Shown: piece after piece, positions 18,397-28,339 of the stretch | How the letters are laid out: every line of letters begins with the position of its first letter | Position numbering within the stretch: the first letter of the stretch is position 1 | Assembly: GCF_002224245.2 (NCBI RefSeq) | Contig: NZ_NKHK02000004.1 | Location: 124,001-188,000, forward strand | DNA from: Moraxella sp. VT-16-12 | Lineage (GTDB): Bacteria; Pseudomonadota; Gammaproteobacteria; Pseudomonadales; Moraxellaceae | Reading direction: 5' to 3' | Length of the DNA: 64,000 nt | Notes under the pieces: model-generated | The model's database searches: none | Seen by the model: the letters and a program-made list of their open reading frames with translations, nothing else | Told to the model about the DNA's origin: nothing | Position numbers and translations under genes: made by a program

Positions 18397-18822
18397 ATGT
18401 CTGACCCTGTACATCAAGAAAGCTCTGGTAATAAAACCCACCAGCCCCACGATAATCCTTTGATACGTTGGGCATTTTTTATCATGGGCTTTTTGTTTGT
18501 GGGGCTTGGAATTTTGGGGGCGATATTGCCCGGTATGCCCACAACCGTATTTATCTTGTTGGCAGGCTATTGTTGGGCAAAAAGTTCACGGCGGTTTCAT
18601 GGCTGGCTGATGCGTCATAAGGTTTTTGGTAAAATGCTGATGGATTGGGAAGAACGCCGAGCCATGCCACGTTTTGCTAAATATTTGGCATGGAGCATGA
18701 TGGCAATGTCTAGTGCGTTTTTATTTTACAAATTACCAAATGATAAGTTGTGGATTGCATTGATTACAACAATTATTTGTTTGATAACAAGCATTTGGAT
18801 GGCACGACTGCCTGACGCGTGA
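18397..18822 (+). CDS. YbaN family (DUF454) inner membrane protein
   Basis: A 141-residue protein with three membrane segments. The hallmark is FVGLGILGAILPGMPTTVFILLAGYCWAKSS (given here only as landmark: GLGILGAILPGMPTT at about residues 43-57), followed by SSRRFHGWLMRHKVFG, which identifies DUF454/YbaN. The function of the family is unknown. It converges on rne and shares the terminator between them. No Shine-Dalgarno sequence is visible before the ATG. Confidence 0.8.
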   Translation: MSDPVHQESSGNKTHQPHDNPLIRWAFFIMGFLFVGLGILGAILPGMPTTVFILLAGYCWAKSSRRFHGWLMRHKVFGKMLMDWEERRAMPRFAKYLAWSMMAMSSAFLFYKLPNDKLWIALITTIICLITSIWMARLPDA

Positions 18823-18834
18823 TTGTGATAGGAT

Positions 18835-18866
18835 AAAAAACCGCCCAATATTGAGCGGTTTTTTTG
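18835..18866 (-). terminator. Terminator between DUF454 gene and rne
   Basis: Read for rne (minus), ACCGCTC pairs with GGGCGGT around AATATT with a U-G wobble and a T run follows. Read on the plus strand the same position is a C-A mismatch, but a T7 run follows there too, so it may act in both directions with rne favoured. Confidence 0.8.
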
Positions 18867-21800
18867 TTAGGACTGAGCGTCATCAGGTGGATTATCGCTG
18901 GGCGTTTCATCTGTCTTAACCCGTTTGACGACTTCTGCTTTTTGGGCGGCTTTGGAGGTTTTTTTGACAGGATTTTTTGGAGTTTTGGGTTTGGTAACCT
19001 TCTTTTTGGCTGCCACTAAATTTAAAATCCCAACCTGTGGCAATAGCTGACCTGACACGCTTTCAATCATATCTTTATAGCTGTTTAAGCGTTTTTTGTC
19101 ATCTGGCTTGTCGCCTGTATCATCAGACACATCAGCAGTCTCTGTGGTGGTATCCACAACAGGCTCTTTGGCGGTATTATCACCCAGTGCATTTGTGTTG
19201 GCGTCAGTGATAAGAGGATGAGTGTCATCATTCACATCATCGCCAACATGGGTGTCAGGCAAGGTCTCGTTTGTGTCATCTGCCGTCTCTTGTGGTGTGG
19301 GCGTAACAAGCTGTCCACGAGGGTCGTTTTTAGCACGCATCAATGCAACAGGTGGGGCAACATGAGTTTTGCCTTGCGGGGTTTGGTACTGACCACTGGG
19401 CGTGATGCTACTGGTAAATGTCAGCAGGTAGTCTGCGGCGAGTGGCTCATAGCCATAGTTGGTAAAGTCAAAAACGGGCTGTTGCCATAGGTTCATCGCC
19501 TTTAAGAAACTTGCCACAAAGTCGCCCTGATATTCACCCAGCATACTTACGATAAACGCTTCTGCACTGCCTGTGATGGCGGGGCGTTTTTGGGACACCA
19601 TGACCACACGTGGGTCGTTGATTGCACGTGTGGGGTGGGTGGATTTGTCTTGGTTTGCCGTATCTGATGGCTCACTGGCGATGGTTTTATTTAAATTTTC
19701 GCCATTTTGGTTTTGTGCTTTGTCCGCAGCTGTCGTGTCATCAGCGGAGCTAACAGTTGGTGTGTCAGCTGTTTTATTAACATGAACACTTGGCGGATTG
19801 CTGATGTCAGCAGGTTCTGGATTGTGGACTTGCTGGCTTGTCGCTGTGTTATCAGTTGTTTTTGCGTGAGTGGCTGTTTCATTTGTGGCTACTTTGGCAG
19901 TGTCATCTGCTTTTGATGGTGTGCCTTTGCTGTTATCTAACGACAGATGAATGGTCTCTTTGGGTGGGACGCTCTGTGTGTGATGACCGATATGAATGAC
20001 CACATCTTTGGGGTTAGCTGTCTTACGAGCGGGTTTTTCTTTGCGTTGAACTGGGGCTTTTTCATCTGCTTTATCGCTGATTTTTTGACTGTCAAGATGG
20101 ACAGAATGCTCTTTTTTGATGGGTTTTTCGTTCTTATTGTCCGCTTTTAAGGTTTCACCACGCACCATTTCACTGCGGGGTGGACGATGTGAGCCCGTCT
20201 CTCGTCTTGGGTAGTCATTGTCTTTTTTGGGTCTTTTTTCGCTTTTTGGCTCAGTTTTGTCGGTTTTTGTCTCAGCTTTTTCAGGCTCTTTTTTTACAAA
20301 AACCTTTTTGGGTCTGGGTTTTTTTTCATCATCGCTAGGGCGTTCTGCCAGTTGCCCTGCTGCTCCTAGGCTAACTGCACCATCATTTACGATGGATTCA
20401 ATCGCCGCTGCCACATCACTGGTATTTAGGCTGTGAGCAAGTTTGGCTTGGGGTTTTGGGGCAAACAAATTGGACAGCCACGCCACGGCTTGGGGCTTGA
20501 CATCGCTTTTTGGGGTGTCTTTGGTTTGTGGTTTGTCGGTTTGTTTTTGTTTGTTGCTTTGGGCTTTTTGCCAACGGTTCTCACCTGTGGTTTCGTCCAC
20601 TTTGGTGTGCCAATTGGTGTCATAACCCAAATCGCCACTTTCACGTTCTTCAACATCCACAATCCGCTCATAGCTAGATGGTGCAAAGCCATCAGGATTA
20701 AAATGTAAGCTAAAATTGGGGCTTTCAAGGTGTGCGTGCGGTAAAACGGTGATTCTTACACCACTGTCTTGCTCCAAATACACCAAACTTTCACGTTTTT
20801 CGTTGAGTAAAAATGCGGCAATCTCGGTGGGCACTTCGGCTTGAATCTCACCCATACGCTCTTTTAGGGCGATTTGTTCAATCTGACGCATGATGGATAG
20901 GGCAAGTGAGCGTAAATCTCGTATCATGCCATTACCATGACAGCGTGGGCAAATATAACCTGTGGCTTCATCTAATGATGGACGCAGACGTTGGCGACTC
21001 ATCTCCATCAGCCCAAATTTGCTAATCTCAGCAAACTGCACTCTGGCACGGTCATATCTGGTGGCATCAATCAGGCGTTTTTCTACGTCTTTTTGGTGGC
21101 GGGGGTCATTCATATCAATAAAATCAATGACAATCAGCCCGCCCATATCACGCAAACGCAACTGACGAGCAATCTCATCAGCCGCTTCTAAATTGGTATG
21201 ATAAGCCGTTTCGGCGACATCTGAGCCTTTGGTGGATTTGGCGGAGTTGATGTCAATGGCGACCATCGCTTCGGTTTGGTCAATGACGATAGAGCCACCT
21301 GATGGCAGACGTACTTCGCGCTGATAAGCAGTTTCAATCTGACGCTCAATGCCAAAACGGCTAAATAATGGCTCATAATCGGTATATTTACGCAGCTTGC
21401 TCATTTGATTGGGCATGACAGAAGCGATAAAATGAGCCGCTTCATTATAGGCGTGTTCGCTGTCAATCCAAACTTCGCCAATGTCATCACGCAAATAATC
21501 ACGCACCGCACGAGTAACCACGCCAGCTTCTTGGTGAACAAGGCAGGGACTTGGGCGAGTGCGGTTTTGTTCTTGAATAGATGACCAAATATCAAGCAGA
21601 TGATTTAAGTCATTTTGTAGGTCTTCAAAGCCTTTACCAATCCCTGCGGTGCGAACAATCACGCTCATGCCTTTTGGAATGGATAAACTGGCGATGATTT
21701 GTTTCATCTCTTCACGCACTTTGCCAGAGATTTGGCGACTGATGCCACCACCTTTTGAATTGTTTGGCATCAGCACAAGATAGCGTCCTGCCAAAGAGAG

Positions 21801-22148
21801 ATAAGTAGAAACCGCCGCTCCTTTGTTGCCACGCTCTTCTTTTTCTATTTGGATGATGACCTCATCGCCTTCTTTGATGAGTTCACGAATATTGTCAGAG
21901 CGAACATTGCTATTTAGGTATTCTGGGGCAATCTCACGCAAAGGCAAAAAGCCTTGGCGTACCGAGCCATATTCCACAAATACCGCTTCTAGCGATGGCT
22001 CAACACGGGTGATATGACCTTTGTAAATATTGGCTTTTTTTTGTTCACGCGTGCGATTTTCCAAGTCAAAATCGTAAAGGTGGCTGTCTTTGCATAATGC
22101 CACACGAATCTCTTCGTTGTGGGTGGCGTTAATTAAAATGCGTTTCAT
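18867..22148 (-). CDS. rne: Ribonuclease E
   Basis: Endoribonuclease of 1093 residues that starts most mRNA decay and matures rRNA and tRNA. The catalytic half has the S1 domain (KANIYKGHITRVEPSLEAVF), the 5'-sensor and the DNase-I-like site with IDINSAKST and GGLIVIDFIDMND (catalytic Asp residues), and the zinc-link CPRCHG. After about residue 520 the sequence becomes disordered: Lys/Glu/Pro-rich basic stretches, then Thr/Asp/Asn-rich acidic ones, ending in a Lys-rich tail. That is the RNA-binding and degradosome scaffold half, here with no obvious conserved motif. The start is the ATG at 22146-22148 (MKRILINATHNEEIRVAL), preceded by AAGGA; the frame upstream is not conserved. Confidence 0.97.
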   Translation of the reverse strand: MKRILINATHNEEIRVALCKDSHLYDFDLENRTREQKKANIYKGHITRVEPSLEAVFVEYGSVRQGFLPLREIAPEYLNSNVRSDNIRELIKEGDEVIIQIEKEERGNKGAAVSTYLSLAGRYLVLMPNNSKGGGISRQISGKVREEMKQIIASLSIPKGMSVIVRTAGIGKGFEDLQNDLNHLLDIWSSIQEQNRTRPSPCLVHQEAGVVTRAVRDYLRDDIGEVWIDSEHAYNEAAHFIASVMPNQMSKLRKYTDYEPLFSRFGIERQIETAYQREVRLPSGGSIVIDQTEAMVAIDINSAKSTKGSDVAETAYHTNLEAADEIARQLRLRDMGGLIVIDFIDMNDPRHQKDVEKRLIDATRYDRARVQFAEISKFGLMEMSRQRLRPSLDEATGYICPRCHGNGMIRDLRSLALSIMRQIEQIALKERMGEIQAEVPTEIAAFLLNEKRESLVYLEQDSGVRITVLPHAHLESPNFSLHFNPDGFAPSSYERIVDVEERESGDLGYDTNWHTKVDETTGENRWQKAQSNKQKQTDKPQTKDTPKSDVKPQAVAWLSNLFAPKPQAKLAHSLNTSDVAAAIESIVNDGAVSLGAAGQLAERPSDDEKKPRPKKVFVKKEPEKAETKTDKTEPKSEKRPKKDNDYPRRETGSHRPPRSEMVRGETLKADNKNEKPIKKEHSVHLDSQKISDKADEKAPVQRKEKPARKTANPKDVVIHIGHHTQSVPPKETIHLSLDNSKGTPSKADDTAKVATNETATHAKTTDNTATSQQVHNPEPADISNPPSVHVNKTADTPTVSSADDTTAADKAQNQNGENLNKTIASEPSDTANQDKSTHPTRAINDPRVVMVSQKRPAITGSAEAFIVSMLGEYQGDFVASFLKAMNLWQQPVFDFTNYGYEPLAADYLLTFTSSITPSGQYQTPQGKTHVAPPVALMRAKNDPRGQLVTPTPQETADDTNETLPDTHVGDDVNDDTHPLITDANTNALGDNTAKEPVVDTTTETADVSDDTGDKPDDKKRLNSYKDMIESVSGQLLPQVGILNLVAAKKKVTKPKTPKNPVKKTSKAAQKAEVVKRVKTDETPSDNPPDDAQS

Positions 22149-22648
22149 GATGTTCCTTAAATAATAAAGGCACATCAAGGCAGTAAGATGGGGCGTTGCC
22201 TATTAGACAAATGGTTGGGTTTTTATGTTAAATTTAATTTATTTAATCGTGTCAAATTAAATCTTGCACCGTCTTGGCACAAAATATCTACATTAAAACC
22301 CATTTGACAAAAATCACCAAATCAGTTCAACACCTATCATAAAATGGTTAAAATACCGTCTTCAAAATCTGTCATCATCGCTTGCACCGATGTACTTTAC
22401 CACCAAGTTTCTACAAAAGCAGTGTTTGTCTTGTGCTTTTGTGGGTGGTTAGGTCAGTTCTTACGCACCTTGATGTGCAAAAAATAAAAAGTTATGGATT
22501 GCTTGTGATAAATAAAATATATCAAATACACAAATATTATGAGTATTTCTCAAAAACACGCCATTTTTGGCAAAATTATCACTTTTGATGAGCAACGTGT
22601 TAAACTATATCAGATTTGCCCAAATTTTCCTATTAAAATTTTACAAAT
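22149..22648. other. Divergent spacer between rne and rluC with structured rne leader
   Basis: Five hundred bases without a supportable gene. The middle holds a clear secondary structure: CAAAAGCA (22414-22421) pairs with TGCTTTTG (22434-22441) and an outer CCACC/GGTGG pair (22400-22404 with 22444-22448) encloses it; a second small hairpin GCAC/GTGC lies at 22465-22478. E. coli rne has a 361-nt leader whose hairpins mediate feedback control by RNase E, so a long leader here would be consistent. A 68-codon frame on the plus strand at 22382-22588 crosses this structure and looks non-coding. Confidence 0.5.
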
Positions 22649-23647
22649 ATGCAAAAAAAATCCCCCAAATCTGCAACCATGCCACGCTGCGTTGATGATG
22701 TGATTGATGATTTTTCCAAAGTGAATTTTGTTACCATCACTGCCCATCAGGACGGTCAGCGAGTGGATAACTTTTTGCTGACTTACCTAAAAGGCTTGCC
22801 ACGCTCACATGTGTACAAACTTATTCGAGATGGGCAAATTCGTATCAACAAAAAACGCTGTAAGCCCCATGACCGTCTAAATCTAGGCGATGTGCTGCGT
22901 ATCGCACCTGTCAGGCTGTCCGTGCGTGATAAACCTGTCATTTCTGATGAGTTTGCTCGTGGGCTGCTAGATAGGATTATTTTTGAAGATGAAGGTTTGA
23001 TGGTGCTAAACAAACCACAGGGCTTGGCGGTGCATGGCGGTAGTGGCGAGAGCTTTGGGGTGATAGAAGCGTTAAGAGCTGCCACTGGCAAAAAGTATTT
23101 GGAGCTTGTTCATCGTATTGACAAAGATACTTCGGGTTTGCTACTGATTGCCAAAAAGCGTAGCATACTCAAAGATTTGCAAGAACAGTTTCGCCAAAAA
23201 ACCATCACCAAAGACTATCTGTGCGTGGTGCATGGTACAGTTAAGTGTAATCAACTTATTGATAAACCGCTACTCAAATACACCCTAGCTGGTGGCGAAC
23301 GCCGTGTCAAAGTGGATAAAGATGGTAAGCCTAGCCAAACGCTGATAGCAGTTTTGGCAAATTTTAATATAGATGGCATGGCGGTCAGTCTCATCAAGGC
23401 AAGTCCAAAAACAGGACGCACCCACCAAATCCGTGTCCACATGGCAAGTATTGGACACGCTTTGCTTGGTGATGACAAATACCAAAGTGAAAAACAGGCG
23501 ACTTTGGCGACCCAAAAAGGCATTAAACGGCTGTGCTTGCACGCTTGGCGACTGACTTTGGCAGATGGCCAGCAGTTTAAAGCGGTGGTCGCTGATGACA
23601 TGGCAAACTTATTGGCAAATACTGACTTTGGCGAGTGTCAATCATAG
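22649..23647 (+). CDS. rluC: 23S rRNA pseudouridine synthase (RluC type)
   Basis: A 332-residue enzyme that isomerises uridines of 23S rRNA (in E. coli U955, U2504 and U2580). An S4 RNA-binding domain (RVDNFLLTYLKGLPRSHVYK) is followed by the RluA-type catalytic domain with HRIDKDTSGLLLIAK, where Asp is the nucleophile, and GRTHQIRVHMASIGHALLGD. It is divergent from rne, the same neighbourhood as in E. coli, which supports RluC over RluD. The N-terminus has a short Lys/Pro-rich extension; the ATG at 22649 has a poor ribosome binding site. Confidence 0.93.
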   Translation: MQKKSPKSATMPRCVDDVIDDFSKVNFVTITAHQDGQRVDNFLLTYLKGLPRSHVYKLIRDGQIRINKKRCKPHDRLNLGDVLRIAPVRLSVRDKPVISDEFARGLLDRIIFEDEGLMVLNKPQGLAVHGGSGESFGVIEALRAATGKKYLELVHRIDKDTSGLLLIAKKRSILKDLQEQFRQKTITKDYLCVVHGTVKCNQLIDKPLLKYTLAGGERRVKVDKDGKPSQTLIAVLANFNIDGMAVSLIKASPKTGRTHQIRVHMASIGHALLGDDKYQSEKQATLATQKGIKRLCLHAWRLTLADGQQFKAVVADDMANLLANTDFGECQS

Positions 23648-23878
23648 TTCATTAAGGTATTTGCCAATGCTAGAGCTTGAGTGTCAAGGTAAGTGCTGCC
23701 AGTTGAGCAATATACACTTTTACCAATTAACAATGCTTGAAACGGTCATTTTTTACTTGTCAATTTGGCGTTACCCATACCAAACAGTTTGCCACAGCAA
23801 ATAACCAACCATTACACAAAGTTTCTTGTTAATTACTTTGTTTTATTTTAAATTAGCTTATTTATTTTGAGAGATGTT

Positions 23879-25432
23879 ATGAAACCTGTCATGATTGATA
23901 CGACTGCCCGCCACGAACAAATTGCCAAATCCATTCACGACACAGGGCTGTCTCGTGATGAGCTACTTGGGGCGATAGACTTAGGCTCAAACAGTTTTCA
24001 TTTGGCGATTGCTCGACTGGACCATGGTGAAGTTCGCCGTATTGCCAGCATTTCTGAAAAAGTACAACTTGCCGCAGGGCTTGATGAAAATAATGTGTTA
24101 TCCGAAGAAGCCATTCAGCGTGGATTGGACTGTTTGCAAAGATTTTTACCCCACATCAGTGAGATTGCTCCAAATCGCTTGCGTATTGTGGCAACCAACG
24201 CCCTAAGAAAAGCGGTCAATGCCGAAGCGTTTATCACACGAGCCAATGCTTTTTTACCCAAGCCGATTGAAATTATTGCAGGGCGTGAAGAAGCACGACT
24301 GATTTATTTGGGGGTGTCGCATTCTAATGCCAGTACCGACAAACGTTTGGTGATTGATATTGGTGGTGGCAGCACCGAGTTTATTATCGGTCAAGGCTTT
24401 GAACCCATTGAAATGGAAAGTTTGCAAATGGGCTGTGTGTCTTTTACCAAAAAGTTTTTTGCTGATGGTAAAATCACCCAAAAAGCCTTTGATAATGCCA
24501 AAACCGCCACCGAAGTGGAGCTTTTGACCATTGCCAAGCGTTACAAAAAAGTTGGCTGGGATAACGCCATTGCTTCATCAGGCACTGCCAAAGCATGTAA
24601 ACTGGTGCTACAAGAGCTTGGCTTTGCCAAAGATGTCATCACCATTGATGGCATGATAAAACTTAAAAATCATTTGCTCAAATTAGGTCATGTTGATCAT
24701 ATCACTTTTGATGGGGTAAAAGCGCATCGCCAAGCGGTATTTCCTGCGGGAGTGGCAGAACTGCTTGCCATCATGCAGAGCTTTGGTATCACAGAGCTGT
24801 ATTATTCAGATGGGGCGTTGCGTGAAGGCGTGATGTATGACATGCTAGGACGGCTTGGCAACGAAGATGTGCGAGACCGCTCTGTATCTGCTTTGGCAGG
24901 ACGGTATTCGGTGGACTTTAAGCAGGCGGGGCGAGTGATGGCAACGTGCGGACGGCTGTTTGATGCGGTGCGTGATGTGCTGGCTTTGAGTGATGAAGAC
25001 AAAGATTTGCTTCGCCGAGCGTCCAATCTGCATGAGATTGGCTTGGCGGTGGGGCACAGTAACTACCAAAAGCACAGTGCTTATTTGCTTGAATTTTCCG
25101 ACATTGCAGGCTTTGCTCAGACAGGGCAGGCGAGCATGGCTCAAATTGCTTTAAATCATCGCCGTAAATTAAGAGTTGAAAACCTAGAAGCTGCCCTTGC
25201 CTTGGGCGGTCGTAAACTTGTGTATTTGTGTTTGATTTTACGCCTTGCAGTAACTGCCAATCATTCTCGCACCATCAAATCGGCACCGATTTATTTATCC
25301 ATTTTAAATAAAAATACAGACCACTGGCAAATCAGTATCGGTGATGGTCTGCACAAAGAGCTGATAAAAAGCGAGCTAAGTAATGACATTGCACAGTTTG
25401 CCAAATGGGGGGTTAAGCTGACGGTGGTGTGA
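23879..25432 (+). CDS. ppx: Exopolyphosphatase (Ppx/GppA family)
   Basis: A 517-residue enzyme of the Ppx/GppA phosphatase family, which removes terminal phosphate from polyphosphate and may hydrolyse pppGpp. The ASKHA ATPase fold is visible: AIDLGSNSFHLAIARL (phosphate 1), VIDIGGGSTEFIIGQG (phosphate 2) and AIASSGTAKA, and an HD-like C-terminal domain has NLHEIGLAVGHSNYQKHSAYL. The length, about 500, fits Ppx. I start at the ATG at 23879 with GAGA upstream; the TTG at 23867 is less likely. Polyphosphate kinase is not adjacent. Confidence 0.92.
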   Translation: MKPVMIDTTARHEQIAKSIHDTGLSRDELLGAIDLGSNSFHLAIARLDHGEVRRIASISEKVQLAAGLDENNVLSEEAIQRGLDCLQRFLPHISEIAPNRLRIVATNALRKAVNAEAFITRANAFLPKPIEIIAGREEARLIYLGVSHSNASTDKRLVIDIGGGSTEFIIGQGFEPIEMESLQMGCVSFTKKFFADGKITQKAFDNAKTATEVELLTIAKRYKKVGWDNAIASSGTAKACKLVLQELGFAKDVITIDGMIKLKNHLLKLGHVDHITFDGVKAHRQAVFPAGVAELLAIMQSFGITELYYSDGALREGVMYDMLGRLGNEDVRDRSVSALAGRYSVDFKQAGRVMATCGRLFDAVRDVLALSDEDKDLLRRASNLHEIGLAVGHSNYQKHSAYLLEFSDIAGFAQTGQASMAQIALNHRRKLRVENLEAALALGGRKLVYLCLILRLAVTANHSRTIKSAPIYLSILNKNTDHWQISIGDGLHKELIKSELSNDIAQFAKWGVKLTVV

Positions 25433-25508
25433 TAAAGGGTGGTTGTTAAAATTTCCCAAACACATAAAAATGTGTTAAACTACCTAAGTTTACATATGTA
25501 ATTTTTCG

Positions 25509-25530
25509 CCCATCATCATTGATGGGTTTT
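25509..25530 (+). terminator. Hairpin with T run between ppx and accA
   Basis: CCCATCA (25509-25515) pairs with TGATGGG (25520-25526) around a 4-nt loop, followed by TTTT. It could end the ppx transcript or, because it sits only 24 nt before the accA ATG, act as an attenuator in the accA leader. The T run is short, so efficiency is uncertain. Confidence 0.45.
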
Positions 25531-25553
25531 ATCAAAATCATAAAGGAAGCCCT

Positions 25554-26360
25554 ATGAGTCAATCAACCCCTGTATGGGAAAGCGTAAAACTTGCTCGCCA
25601 TGCTGACCGCCCTTTGTTTTCGGACTATGTGGCAGGTTTATTTACTGAGTTTGATGAGTTGCATGGCGACCGTGCTTTTGCTGATGACCATGCCATTTTG
25701 GGTGGGTTGGCACGTTTTGATGGTAAGCCTGTGATGGTGGTCGGTCAGCATCGTGGACGTTCTACTCGTGAGCGGATTGCTCATAACTTTGGTATGGCAA
25801 GCCCAGAAGGTTATCGCAAAGTCATGCGTTTGGTACAGATGGCAGAGCGGTTTGGGCTGCCTGTCTTGACCTTTATTGACACACCGGGGGCATATCCGGG
25901 GGTGGGAGCAGAAGAGCGTGGGCAGGCCGAAGCCATCGCCAAATCCATCGCTGTCTTTTCTAGTCTAAACACGCCCATCATTGCCACGGTCATCGGTGAA
26001 GGTGGCTCAGGTGGGGCGTTAGCCATCGGGGTGGCGGATAAAGTCAATATGCTCCAAAACAGCATTTATTCGGTCATCTCGCCTGAGGGCTGTGCATCTA
26101 TTTTGTGGAAAACTGCCGAAAAAGCCGCCGATGCGTCCGAAGCACTCAAACTCTCTGCCGCCAATTTATACGAGCTGGGTTTGATTGATGAGGTAGTGGA
26201 CGAAGGAGCGGGCGGACACATTGAGCCTGATGTGGTGATGAACAACCTAAAAACTTTGCTCCAAAACCAACTTGGCGAGCTTGAAATGCTTGGCAAAAAT
26301 GAGCTGTTAAGTGGGCGATATGACAGATTGATGAAGTTTAATTCTAAGGTGTCATTATAG
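25554..26360 (+). CDS. accA: Acetyl-CoA carboxylase carboxyltransferase subunit alpha
   Basis: With AccD this subunit transfers the carboxyl group from biotin to acetyl-CoA, making malonyl-CoA for fatty-acid synthesis. At 268 residues it is shorter than E. coli AccA (319): the N-terminal helical region is missing, a form I expect in Moraxellaceae. Conserved blocks are [69 protein letters not shown] and [14 protein letters not shown]. The ATG follows AAGGAAG. The gene is monocistronic, ending in a strong terminator. Confidence 0.97.
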   Translation: MSQSTPVWESVKLARHADRPLFSDYVAGLFTEFDELHGDRAFADDHAILGGLARFDGKPVMVVGQHRGRSTRERIAHNFGMASPEGYRKVMRLVQMAERFGLPVLTFIDTPGAYPGVGAEERGQAEAIAKSIAVFSSLNTPIIATVIGEGGSGGALAIGVADKVNMLQNSIYSVISPEGCASILWKTAEKAADASEALKLSAANLYELGLIDEVVDEGAGGHIEPDVVMNNLKTLLQNQLGELEMLGKNELLSGRYDRLMKFNSKVSL

Positions 26361-26377
26361 TTTTTGTTTTTGATGAT

Positions 26378-26410
26378 AAAAGCAGGCTAACCCCCTGCTT
26401 TTTTGTTTTT
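26378..26410 (+). terminator. Intrinsic terminator of accA
   Basis: AAAAGCAGG and CCTGCTTTT form a 9-bp stem around CTAACCC, followed by TTGTTTTT. Confidence 0.85.
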
Positions 26411-26505
26411 ATTGATTTTTTTAATAATGATATAGAATAAATAAAAGAGTATTTATGATGAATCATGATAAAATAAAAGTTTTTCATATATAGTTACAAG
26501 TACTT

Positions 26506-28287
26506 ATGGCAACTTCCATTTCTCCAAAAAATCCACATGATACAGGTGGCGAGTCATATTTTGTTGGCTTTTTATTGCGTTATAGCGTGTTTGGGCTGGC
26601 GATTTTGGTGCTTGTGCTGGGTGTGTATTTGATGGTGTGGTGGCTGATTGTCATTGGGGCGTTGTCGGTCGCCCTAGGTGTGTATGACATGGCACAAAAA
26701 CGCCATGCGGTACTGCGTAACTACCCTTTGTCAGGGCATATTCGTTATATTTTAGAAAATTTTCGCCCAGAGATTCGTCAGTATTTTATTGAAGATGACC
26801 AAGTGGCAGTGCCATTTTCTCGCCAAAAACGTGCGTTGGTCTATCAAAGAGCCAAAAACGTCAGCGATACCAGTGCTTTTGGGACGCTTGAAGATTTACA
26901 CCAGTCAGGCAAAGAATGGTTTTTACAATCCGCCATCTCTTATCCTTTAAAAGAAACCAATTTTCGTATCATGGTGGGTAACGACAAATGTCAGCAGCCT
27001 TATTCTATGTCGGTGTTTAATATCTCAGCGATGAGTTTTGGCAGTTTGTCGGCCGCTGCCATTGAAGCTTTAAACAAAGGAGCAAAACTTGGTGGTTTTG
27101 CTCATGATACTGGCGAAGGGGCGATTAGCCCTTATCACAAAAAACACGGTGGCGATTTGATTTGGGAGCTAGGTACGGGCTATTTTGGCTGTCGCAGTGA
27201 TGATGGCACATTTAACCCACAAAAGTTTGCCGAACGTGCCAAAGACCCACAGGTCAAGATGATTGAAATCAAACTTTCACAAGGGGCAAAACCCGGTAAA
27301 GGCGGCGTACTGCCCAAAGAGAAAATCACCCAAGAAATCGCTGACACCAGAGACATTCCGATGGACGTGGATTGTATCTCGCCTGCTTCACATTCAGCGT
27401 TTAGCACGCCCCGTGAGCTTGTGAAGTTTTGGCAACAGTTGCGTGAGTTATCAGGTGGCAAACCAGTTGGGTTTAAGCTGTGTATCGGTCAGCCTTGGGA
27501 GTTTATGGCGATTGTCAAAGCCATGTTAGAAGAAGATGATTATCCTGATTTTATCGTGGTAGATGGGGCAGAAGGCGGTACAGGGGCAGCTCCTGTGGAG
27601 TTTATGGACAATGTGGGTATGCCACTTTTGGACGGCTTTTTATTGGTGCATAATACGTTGGTAGGGGCGGCCATCCGAGATAAGATTAAAATCGGAGTCA
27701 GTGGCAAGCTCATCACCGCTTTTGACATCGCTCGTATGTTGTCGCTGGGGGCAGACTTTTGTAATTCGGCTCGTGGCTTTATGTTTGCGGTGGGCTGTAT
27801 CCAATCTCGCTCTTGCCATACCAACAAATGCCCCACTGGTGTTGCCACCCAAGACCCATACCGCCAAAAGGCTCTGCACGTGCCTGACAAAGCACAGCGT
27901 GTGTATAATTTTCACAAAAATACCCTAAAAGCACTTGCTGGCATTTTGGGGGCGGTGGGCGTAACGCACCCACAGGAGTTAAAGCCCTATCACATCGCCA
28001 GACGGCTAGAAGATGGGCGTATCAAGCTCTTGGCTCAGCATTATTATTTTACCTTTAAAGGGGTGCTGTTTAATTTGTCGGCTCGTGCTGATATTTATAA
28101 TCGCATGTGGGTGATGGCAAACCCTGATGATTTTAGGGCGGATTATAAAAGTTTGGTGGCGTATGACAGCACCGTGCATCAAAAATTCCCTGACATTTTG
28201 GATGAGCAATCTGCCAAGCAAAAAAATCGCATCAATGTGTTTGATTTGGGGTCAAATTATTATAGTTATCAAGACGACCCACAATAA
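26506..28287 (+). CDS. FMN-binding glutamate-synthase family protein
   Basis: A 593-residue protein with two N-terminal membrane helices (about residues 21-62) followed by a TIM-barrel domain like the FMN-binding domain of glutamate synthase large subunit. Landmarks are MSVFNISAMSFGSLSAAAI, AHDTGEGAISPYH, EIKLSQGAKPGKGGVLP, VVDGAEGGTGAAPVEFMD and CHTNKCPTGVATQDP with cysteines as in the 3Fe-4S site. It lacks the amidotransferase domain, so it is not itself a complete glutamate synthase; the reaction of these stand-alone, membrane-anchored members is not established. It is monocistronic, with a terminator after it. Confidence 0.88.
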   Translation: MATSISPKNPHDTGGESYFVGFLLRYSVFGLAILVLVLGVYLMVWWLIVIGALSVALGVYDMAQKRHAVLRNYPLSGHIRYILENFRPEIRQYFIEDDQVAVPFSRQKRALVYQRAKNVSDTSAFGTLEDLHQSGKEWFLQSAISYPLKETNFRIMVGNDKCQQPYSMSVFNISAMSFGSLSAAAIEALNKGAKLGGFAHDTGEGAISPYHKKHGGDLIWELGTGYFGCRSDDGTFNPQKFAERAKDPQVKMIEIKLSQGAKPGKGGVLPKEKITQEIADTRDIPMDVDCISPASHSAFSTPRELVKFWQQLRELSGGKPVGFKLCIGQPWEFMAIVKAMLEEDDYPDFIVVDGAEGGTGAAPVEFMDNVGMPLLDGFLLVHNTLVGAAIRDKIKIGVSGKLITAFDIARMLSLGADFCNSARGFMFAVGCIQSRSCHTNKCPTGVATQDPYRQKALHVPDKAQRVYNFHKNTLKALAGILGAVGVTHPQELKPYHIARRLEDGRIKLLAQHYYFTFKGVLFNLSARADIYNRMWVMANPDDFRADYKSLVAYDSTVHQKFPDILDEQSAKQKNRINVFDLGSNYYSYQDDPQ

Positions 28288-28296
28288 ATGATGAGC

Positions 28297-28326
28297 AAAC
28301 CCAAATTTTAGGATTTGGGTTTTTTA
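28297..28326 (+). terminator. Terminator after the glutamate-synthase-like gene
   Basis: AAACCCAAAT pairs with ATTTGGGTTT around TTTAGG and is followed by TTT. The converging DUF1877 gene ends 14 nt beyond. Confidence 0.8.
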
Positions 28327-28339
28327 AATGGTGGTTTGT

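Noticed and set aside
22382-22588. 68-codon plus-strand frame between rne and rluC
   Set aside because: It crosses the strong hairpin in the rne leader, has no ribosome binding site and is AT-rich with no domain.
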